From the NCBI GenBank assembly GCA_049316985.1, contig JBMOJB010000166.1, forward strand, positions 1-8,198: DNA of 8,198 nucleotides. Direction: 5' to 3'. The notes beneath the pieces are model-generated. The model was not told the DNA's origin and did not search any database. It saw only the letters and a list, made by a program, of their open reading frames with translations. The position numbers were made by a program, and so were the translations under genes. Source of the stretch: CANHEE01 sp049316985. GTDB taxonomy: Bacteria; Bacteroidota; Bacteroidia; Chitinophagales; Saprospiraceae. Every line of letters starts with the position of its first letter. The first letter of the stretch is position 1. Shown piece by piece: positions 1 to 5,024 of the stretch.

Positions 1-2
1 AC

Positions 3-46
3 TTTCAATTAATTACGTTTTCAATTTTCAACTTTCAATTTTCAAT
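3..46. repeat. Degenerate heptanucleotide repeat array upstream of the regulator gene
   Basis: Four consecutive 7-bp units lie in perfect register at 19-46 (TTTCAAT, TTTCAAC, TTTCAAT, TTTCAAT). One more TTTCAAT is at 3-9, followed by TAATTAC at 10-16 and a 2-bp slip. Read on the minus strand the unit is ATTGAAA, which resembles the TTGAAAA and ATGAAAT units in the array beyond the other end of the gene. The array begins at the window edge and may extend further upstream. It has no coding potential. Its function is unknown, and it overlaps where the -33 element of a promoter for the next gene would lie. Confidence 0.75.
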
Positions 47-56
47 TCGATTATTG

Positions 57-64
57 TATCTTAG
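57..64 (+). promoter_or_regulatory. Candidate Bacteroidota -7 promoter element (TATCTTAG)
   Basis: TATCTTAG differs by one base from the Bacteroidota primary sigma -7 consensus TAnnTTTG. It ends 8 bp before the ATG at 73, so a transcript from it would have a leader of only a few bases. No convincing -33 TTG/TTTG is visible at the usual spacing, because that position is occupied by the heptamer array. The match is plausible but short, and AT-rich DNA yields such matches by chance. Confidence 0.3.
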
Positions 65-72
65 CAGCCATT

Positions 73-2835
73 ATGAAACAGCTGTTGTGGATCCTATTTG
101 TAATGCTATTTTGTACCAGAGTGTTATCGCAGGAAACTCCCGAAATTGTCAATTTGCGGGTGACAGGCTATGGTGCGCAGAACCAGATCTGGAGTATCGC
201 ACAAGACAATAGCAAACTCACTTACTTTGCCAATGCAAGCGGCCTGTCGCTGTTTGATGGTGCAAACTGGGATACGTTACAGATGCCGGAAAAGCAAATT
301 GTAAGATGTGTAAACAGAGGAAAGAATGATGAACTTTTTGTAGGTGCATATGGCGAATTCGGATTCTGGAAGCGAAATCAACAACATAATTTTGTCTACC
401 ATTCATTAAGCAAAGATATTCCACTGGATAAGGTCCGCAAAGAGGAAATATGGCATATTCTCTGCACACCGGAGGCCGTTTTTTTCCAATCCTTTTCTAC
501 CCTTTACAAATACGATTACCATCGCGCTGAAATCATATCGACACCCGGCAATATTATGTTCTTTCAGGCTGTCAACGGAAGATATTTCATACAAGCGATC
601 GGCCAGGGAATTTACGAATACCGACAATCCGGCTTTGAATTGTGTGATAATACCGAGTTTTTTGCCAAAAAGACAGTAGTGTCCATTCTGCCATTTGCAA
701 ATGATCGATTGCTGATCTTTACTGCGAATGATGGTGTGTTTATCTATGATTTCCAGACAATAGCACCTTGGACTGCCAGTGTTAATATCGCTTTGAAAAA
801 GGATCAGATTAATAGATGTCTAGTTTTGAAAAATGCGGATATGGCTATCGGCACTATTCTAGATGGTTTGTATATCGTAAGTCCCGACGGACAAGTCCGC
901 TATCATCTCTCTCAAAGCAATGGATTGCAAAATAATACAGTACTGTCGCTGTTGGAAGATGAGCAAAACTATCTATGGGTCGGGTTGGATCATGGTGCAG
1001 ACCGGATATCACTAAATTCTCCGTTGGCTTATTTCAAAGATTTTAGTGGAAAGATGGGCACTACCTACACTGCAGCAAACTTCAATAATCAATTGTACTT
1101 GGGTACCAACAGAGGAGTGTTTTGCAAAACAAAAAATGGTGCTTTTAATTTGATTGAAGGTTCGCAAGGACAAGTCTGGTTTCTGAAGCAAATCAATAAT
1201 CAGCTCATTTGTGGACACAATAATGGCACATTTAGCATTTCTCGCACCAATGCCATAAACAAGATAGCCACAGTTACAGGTGGTTGGACCATGCAAAATG
1301 CAAAGCATGATTCTACAATCTGGATTCAAGGAAATTACACGGGACTAGCGATATTTAAGATAGGCACTAATGGAGAATTGAAGTTTTCCCATCGCGTGAA
1401 TGGCTTTTCAGAACCTGTGAAACAATTAATAAATGAAGACAAAAACCACTGCTGGGTTCAAAATCCATACAAAGGATTTTATCGATTGCATCTGAACGAT
1501 GATCTGACAGAGGTTGATAAAATTGAGGAATTGAATATTTCCAATAAAAAGTCTGCTGCGGTCAAATCGTCCATTACTGCAATCAATGGAAAAATATACG
1601 TACAATCGACAGATGGGATATTTATATCAGACTTCTCAGCTAAAGAAATTCAGCTACACAAAACTAATGAAATTGAAGGTACTGCGATTGTCGATCAGCA
1701 GATGCATCTATTGTCCGGGTTCGACAATGATTGGTTTTGCGTAACAAAAGATAAGGTAATCAGACAAAAAGGCAATCAAAAAATGCAGTTTTTTACGTCA
1801 TTGGTGTATGTTTATGAGTGCATCGAAAACCTCAACAATGAGATGTACCTACTAGGCAAAGAGAATGGTTATTGTCTGTTAAATAAGAATGCAGAAACAC
1901 ATCAAGTCAGCAGTTTATCAGCACCGATCATAAGTAAAGTAAGCTTGCAAAATGAAAAGCACATCTATCCGCTAAGCAATACAGGCGAATGTCAGTTATC
2001 GGCTCAATCCAACGAACTGGTATTTTCATTTAGTCAACCAGAGATACTCGCAGGAGTGAGATTCAGGTACATTTTAGAAGGATTTGACAAGGATTGGTCA
2101 GAATGGCAATCAAAACCCAGCAAAGAATTTACCAATTTAGCTGCCGGCAACTACATCTTTAAAGTAAAAAGTGATGTCTCTGACAATATTGCCAGCTTTA
2201 CATTTACCATTTTGCCGCCCTGGTATTTGACGATTTGGGCAAAAGTCATATACGTACTTTCGGCGCTGTTTCTCTTTTATTTGCTCGAACGTTGGTATTT
2301 AATGCGATTGGAACTTCAGAAAAAAAAGCTAATGCAACAGCAGCAGCAGGTAATGGAACAGCTCCAACTGCAAAATGAAAACATTCTTCTGCAAAATACC
2401 ATTCAAAGTAAGACCAAAGAAATTGCAAGTTCGGCAATGAATGTGCTAGAAAAAAACCAAATACTAATTAAAATAAAGGAAACGCTGAATGAAGTCCGGC
2501 AGGAAGTAGGTTCAGCTTTGCCATCCAAATACTACCAACGAATTATCAATGTAATTGACGAACACCTCAGTTCAGAACAGGACTGGCTGTTGTTCGAAAC
2601 CAACTTCAATGAAGTACATGACCATTTTTTCAAAAGACTGATCAATGATTTTCCCGATTTAACACCCGGAGATCTTAAACTGGCTGCCTATCTTAAGATG
2701 GACCTATCTTCAAAAGAATTGGCACAGATCTTCAATATTTCAGTCAGAGGAATGGAAAATAAAAGATATCGTCTCCGTCAAAAAATGGGTTTGAAAGTGG
2801 AAGATAATGTGGTTGAATTCCTCATGAAATACTAA
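73..2835 (+). CDS. Membrane-spanning one-component regulator: beta-propeller sensor, Y_Y_Y domain, coiled coil and LuxR-like HTH
   Basis: This is probably a transcription regulator that reads a periplasmic ligand and binds DNA in the cytoplasm. Residues 1-20 form a signal sequence. Residues ~30-620 contain propeller-like repeats; the clearest are SIAQDNSKLTYF...GLSLFDG (41-63) and DEQNYLWVGLDHGADRIS (296-313), the latter a typical two-component-regulator propeller repeat. A Y_Y_Y domain covers ~648-713 (FRYILEGFDKDWSEW at 664-678). PPWYLTIWAKVIYVL begins a single membrane helix at ~715-738. A Gln-rich coiled coil follows at ~745-815. The C-terminal HTH lies at ~862-905 (LTPGDLKLAAYLKMDLSSKE, then SVRGMENKRYRLRQK). 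There is no histidine kinase, ATPase or receiver domain, so it is not a hybrid two-component sensor. The start fits the signal sequence, although no Shine-Dalgarno is present. By position it likely controls the downstream hydrolase and binding-protein genes, which is an inference. Architecture is confident; the ligand is unknown. Confidence 0.9.
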   Translation: MKQLLWILFVMLFCTRVLSQETPEIVNLRVTGYGAQNQIWSIAQDNSKLTYFANASGLSLFDGANWDTLQMPEKQIVRCVNRGKNDELFVGAYGEFGFWKRNQQHNFVYHSLSKDIPLDKVRKEEIWHILCTPEAVFFQSFSTLYKYDYHRAEIISTPGNIMFFQAVNGRYFIQAIGQGIYEYRQSGFELCDNTEFFAKKTVVSILPFANDRLLIFTANDGVFIYDFQTIAPWTASVNIALKKDQINRCLVLKNADMAIGTILDGLYIVSPDGQVRYHLSQSNGLQNNTVLSLLEDEQNYLWVGLDHGADRISLNSPLAYFKDFSGKMGTTYTAANFNNQLYLGTNRGVFCKTKNGAFNLIEGSQGQVWFLKQINNQLICGHNNGTFSISRTNAINKIATVTGGWTMQNAKHDSTIWIQGNYTGLAIFKIGTNGELKFSHRVNGFSEPVKQLINEDKNHCWVQNPYKGFYRLHLNDDLTEVDKIEELNISNKKSAAVKSSITAINGKIYVQSTDGIFISDFSAKEIQLHKTNEIEGTAIVDQQMHLLSGFDNDWFCVTKDKVIRQKGNQKMQFFTSLVYVYECIENLNNEMYLLGKENGYCLLNKNAETHQVSSLSAPIISKVSLQNEKHIYPLSNTGECQLSAQSNELVFSFSQPEILAGVRFRYILEGFDKDWSEWQSKPSKEFTNLAAGNYIFKVKSDVSDNIASFTFTILPPWYLTIWAKVIYVLSALFLFYLLERWYLMRLELQKKKLMQQQQQVMEQLQLQNENILLQNTIQSKTKEIASSAMNVLEKNQILIKIKETLNEVRQEVGSALPSKYYQRIINVIDEHLSSEQDWLLFETNFNEVHDHFFKRLINDFPDLTPGDLKLAAYLKMDLSSKELAQIFNISVRGMENKRYRLRQKMGLKVEDNVVEFLMKY

Positions 2836-2846
2836 CTTAGTTTTAA

Positions 2847-2895
2847 AAATTAGGAATTGGGAATTACGAATTACGAATTACGAATTAACAATTAG
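2847..2895. repeat. Seven-unit heptanucleotide array, core GAATTAC
   Basis: Exactly 49 bp divide into seven 7-bp units: AAATTAG, GAATTGG, three perfect GAATTAC copies (2861-2881), GAATTAA and CAATTAG. AATT is present at the same place in every unit. The array starts 11 bp after the stop codon of the regulator gene. The perfect centre and degenerate edges suggest slipped-strand expansion. No protein-coding role is apparent. Confidence 0.85.
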
Positions 2896-2919
2896 AAAGT
2901 TGCCTGCCTGCCGCTTCGC
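2896..2919. other. GC-rich block between two heptamer arrays
   Basis: This 24-bp stretch contains TGCCTGCCTGCCGCTTCGC, much richer in G+C than the surrounding DNA, with a short CTGC-type 4-bp repetition. Its length is not a multiple of 7, so the arrays on its two sides are out of phase. It could be the core of a dispersed intergenic element or a chance insertion between arrays. The few self-complementary bases do not form a convincing terminator stem. Confidence 0.4.
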
Positions 2920-3024
2920 TGGAAAACTAAAAACTGAAAATTGATCATTGAAAACGGATCTTTATTCATTGATCATTGATCTTTAATCATTGATCAATGA
3001 AATTTGATAATTGTTAAATGAAAT
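2920..3024. repeat. Fifteen-unit degenerate heptanucleotide array, consensus near TTGATCA / TTGAAAA
   Basis: The 105 bp split into fifteen 7-bp units in one unbroken register. Unit position 2 is T in 13 of 15, position 3 is G in 12 of 15, and position 4 is A in 13 of 15. TTGATCA occurs four times (2941, 2969, 2976 with one change, 2990 exact; 2941, 2969 and 2990 are exact), and ATGAAAT occurs at 2997 and 3018. The palindrome TGATCA inside the unit gives the array weak local dyads. Register is kept across substitutions with no indel, so period 7 is real and not a by-product of AT richness. Confidence 0.8.
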
Positions 3025-3033
3025 TTTATGCAC

Positions 3034-3073
3034 AATAAAGGGCAATGGCGTAGTCGTGGTGAGGTACTTTATT
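3034..3073. repeat. Inverted repeat AATAAAG...CTTTATT around a GC-richer loop
   Basis: AATAAAG at 3034-3040 pairs perfectly with CTTTATT at 3067-3073 across a 26-bp loop containing a G-rich stretch. A shifted pairing (CAATAA with TTATTG, 3033-3038 and 3072-3077) is also possible. It lies between the heptamer array and the presumed promoter. The arms are AT-only apart from one pair and the loop is long, so a regulatory role is uncertain. Confidence 0.3.
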
Positions 3074-3074
3074 A

Positions 3075-3103
3075 TTGCAATTGATGCAATTGACCTAATT
3101 TTA
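3075..3103 (+). promoter_or_regulatory. Candidate promoter for the hydrolase operon
   Basis: TTG at 3075-3077 (-33-like) and TAATTTTA at 3096-3103 (two consensus mismatches at most to TAnnTTTG) are separated by 18 bp, within the usual Bacteroidota spacing. Transcription would start near 3108-3112 and leave a leader of about 40 nt before the ATG at 3150. The -33 element overlaps the tandem 9-bp repeat. The match to the -7 consensus is imperfect, so this is a weak call. Confidence 0.28.
3076..3093 (+). promoter_or_regulatory. Perfect tandem 9-bp direct repeat, possible operator
   Basis: TGCAATTGA occurs twice head to tail (3076-3084 and 3085-3093) with no spacer. Each copy contains the palindrome CAATTG. 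The copies lie 57-74 bp upstream of the hydrolase start and overlap the candidate -33 element, the usual place for an activator or repressor site. A natural candidate to bind it is the LuxR-like HTH protein encoded just upstream, which is an inference. A related but interrupted form (TGCAA, then TTTGA) occurs at 3124-3135. Confidence 0.4.
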
Positions 3104-3107
3104 TGAT

Positions 3108-3137
3108 GTTCAAAAAAACAAAATGCAAATTTTGAAC
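3108..3137. promoter_or_regulatory. 8-bp inverted repeat in the hydrolase leader
   Basis: GTTCAAAA (3108-3115) is the exact inverse of TTTTGAAC (3130-3137), with 14 bp between them. A nested dyad, CAAAAT at 3119-3124 and ATTTTG at 3129-3134, competes for the right arm. The element ends 12 bp before the ATG at 3150. It could act as a DNA operator at the transcription start or as a leader RNA fold near the ribosome site. Either role is unproven. Confidence 0.4.
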
Positions 3138-3149
3138 TAACAAATACTT

Positions 3150-4994
3150 ATGAAATTAGCTTTTATATTGTTTTTCAATATATTTTGTTTAAGTGTTGTG
3201 CTGGCTACTCCACCGGCTACACCAAAAGGATTTGAAGTCGTCGGTTATGAAAAGCACATCGATATTTCATGGAAACCCAATGTAGAGAATGATCTGTCAG
3301 GTTATCAGATTTTGCGAGCCATAGCCGGACAACAAAACTTTCAGCTCTTAAAGACGATTTCAAAAAATGCTATACCTGTTTACCTCGACTGGCTCTCAGA
3401 CGCAGATAAAAATATCAGTTTTGACTACAAAATTACTGCTGTAAACTCATCCGGTGAAATCAGTATCCCTACTACAACCATTTCCTCAAAATTAAAAATA
3501 CTTACAGACGAAGAATGGCTTGACATGACAGAACGAGCCACATTCCGTTATTTCTGGGATTACGCTCATCCGGTCAGTGGGATGGCACGAGAAAGAACAG
3601 GAAGCAACGATGTGGTGACCACCGGAGGTAGCGGTTTTGGAATCATGGCTATCTTAGTGGGTATCGAACGCAAATACATCAGGCGTGAAGAAGGACTTAA
3701 TCGCATCATTCAGATCGCATCTTTTTTGCAGATTGCCGATAAATACCACGGCACATTTCCGCATTGGATGAATGGAAATAATGGCAACACTATCCCTTTT
3801 AGTCAATATGATGACGGTGCTGATTTGGTAGAAACATCATTCCTTATGCAAGGTCTGCTCACCGCAAGGCAATACTTTGATCAAAATTCAGCGTTAGAAA
3901 CCGATTTGAGAACCATCATCACACAATTGTGGGAAGGTGTTGAATACAAGTGGTTTCGGCAAGGTACAGCCAATGTATTATACTGGCATTGGTCACCGAA
4001 AAACTTATGGAAAATGGATTTTGCACTCCGGGGTTTCAATGAAACTCACATAGTATATCTTTTGGCAAAAGCTTCGCCGAAACATTCAATTCCAAGTTCG
4101 CTGTATTCGAGTGGTTGGGCAGGTCAAAACTATGTAAATGGTCAAAGGTATTATGGTATCAAGCTGGACGTCGGAGGTTCGAGAGGTGGACCCCTATTTT
4201 TTTCTCACTATTCCTATCTGGGATTTGATCCTCGCAACAAGAAGGACGCGTATTGCAATTACTTTGAACGCAATAAGGCGCATACGCTGATCAACCGTGC
4301 ATATTGTATTGAAAACCCCAAAAAATATCCAAATTATAGCGAAAGTTGCTGGGGATTAACGGCGAGTGATAATCCAACTGGCTATTCGGCACATGAACCC
4401 AATAATGATAATGGTACCATCACACCTACTGCAGCATTGTCCTCAATGCCTTATGCACCATCAGAAAGTCTGGCAGCACTCAAGCACTTCTACTCTACTT
4501 ATGGCAAGAAAGTCTGGGGTGAAATGGGCTTTTATGATGCATTCAATGTGAGTAAAAACTGGTACTCGAGCAGCTATTTGGCAATCGATCAAGGGCCCAT
4601 CATCGATATGATAGAAAATTACAGAACCGGACTATTGTGGAACAATTTCATGAAAAACCCGGAAATTTCACCGGCACTTGCTTCCCTAGGCTTTATTAGC
4701 GACAATACCGATGTAAAGGAAACCCCTACTGACCAATATATTATAAAAATTTATCCAATACCAATAAATAACGCTATATTTACTACTGAAATAGAATTAA
4801 AAGAGCAGTCCGATATCAATATCAAACTAATTGATTCGCAGGGTCTGATTTTGGATGAATTCTGTGAAAAACAAACTGTCGCTCCGGGAAAATTCTTGTG
4901 TGAACATGAGTTGAAGAGCGGCTTGGTCGGTACATACTTCCTGCAAATTACAATCAACAAGGATATCATTTATAAAAAAATTACCACTTATTAA
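3150..4994 (+). CDS. Secreted GH144-type (PF10091 glycoamylase-like) beta-glucanase with FN3-like domain and T9SS tail
   Basis: This is a predicted extracellular glucan hydrolase with an (alpha/alpha)6-type catalytic domain. Residues 1-19 are a signal peptide, cleaved near VLA-T. Residues ~22-115 form a fibronectin III-like domain (ISWKPN...LSGYQILR, then FDYKITAVN). The catalytic region is ~120-508, with family-like blocks RATFRYFWDYAHPVSGMARE (129-148), HGTFPHWMNG (200-209), QYDDGADLVETSFLMQGL (219-236), GFNETHIVYLLAKASP (295-310), GGPLFFSHYSYLGFDPR (346-362), TPTAALSSMPYAPSES (425-440) and DQGPIIDMIENYRTG (480-494). Candidate acidic residues are D137, D221, D222, E228 and E298; I cannot assign catalytic roles. 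GH144 includes characterised beta-1,2-glucanases, so that substrate is inferred. Residues ~530-614 resemble a T9SS type A sorting domain (GTYFLQITINKDIIYKKITTY), but the usual YPNP reads YPIP. The next gene starts 30 bp downstream, suggesting co-transcription. The start is set by the signal peptide. Confidence 0.88.
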   Translation: MKLAFILFFNIFCLSVVLATPPATPKGFEVVGYEKHIDISWKPNVENDLSGYQILRAIAGQQNFQLLKTISKNAIPVYLDWLSDADKNISFDYKITAVNSSGEISIPTTTISSKLKILTDEEWLDMTERATFRYFWDYAHPVSGMARERTGSNDVVTTGGSGFGIMAILVGIERKYIRREEGLNRIIQIASFLQIADKYHGTFPHWMNGNNGNTIPFSQYDDGADLVETSFLMQGLLTARQYFDQNSALETDLRTIITQLWEGVEYKWFRQGTANVLYWHWSPKNLWKMDFALRGFNETHIVYLLAKASPKHSIPSSLYSSGWAGQNYVNGQRYYGIKLDVGGSRGGPLFFSHYSYLGFDPRNKKDAYCNYFERNKAHTLINRAYCIENPKKYPNYSESCWGLTASDNPTGYSAHEPNNDNGTITPTAALSSMPYAPSESLAALKHFYSTYGKKVWGEMGFYDAFNVSKNWYSSSYLAIDQGPIIDMIENYRTGLLWNNFMKNPEISPALASLGFISDNTDVKETPTDQYIIKIYPIPINNAIFTTEIELKEQSDINIKLIDSQGLILDEFCEKQTVAPGKFLCEHELKSGLVGTYFLQITINKDIIYKKITTY

Positions 4995-5024
4995 TTTAAT
5001 TATTTAACTAAACTTTTTGCAAAG
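4995..5024 (+). other. Short intergenic spacer within a likely operon
   Basis: The 30 bp between the hydrolase stop and the next ATG are AT-rich, with no terminator hairpin, no clear promoter and no Shine-Dalgarno. CTTT and AAAG flank TTGC (5013-5024) directly before the start, a 4-bp dyad too short to interpret. The tight spacing supports transcription of the two genes together. Confidence 0.55.

Larger units (their letters stand above)
2836..3149. other. 314-bp intergenic region: repeat arrays, then presumed control region of the hydrolase operon
   Basis: No gene fits here. The left two thirds (2847-3024) is almost entirely 7-bp-periodic DNA broken by a GC-rich block at 2896-2919. The right third (about 3034-3149) is non-repetitive at that scale and holds two inverted repeats and a tandem 9-bp direct repeat, consistent with a promoter/operator. 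I see no strong GC-rich hairpin followed by a T-run, so no intrinsic terminator for the regulator gene can be called. Confidence 0.7.

Noticed and set aside
73..2835. Hybrid two-component histidine kinase
   Set aside because: No phospho-acceptor His box, ATP-binding N/G boxes or receiver Asp region is visible between the membrane helix and the C-terminal HTH; that stretch is only coiled coil.
2896..2926. Possible intrinsic terminator for the regulator gene
   Set aside because: The GC-rich block cannot form a stem of useful length, and the A-run that follows is not a T-run on the coding strand.
2847..3024. Possible CRISPR array
   Set aside because: The units are 7 bp and contiguous with no spacers, whereas CRISPR repeats are longer and separated by unique spacers.
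4366..4551. A 61-codon + strand open frame inside the hydrolase gene
   Set aside because: It is out of frame with conserved hydrolase blocks at the same place and its product is low-complexity Met/His-rich sequence with no recognisable features.
5006..5024. Separate promoter for the six-module gene
   Set aside because: TAAACTTTTTG has the wrong spacing for TAnnTTTG and no -33 element at the expected distance. The 30-bp gap favours co-transcription.
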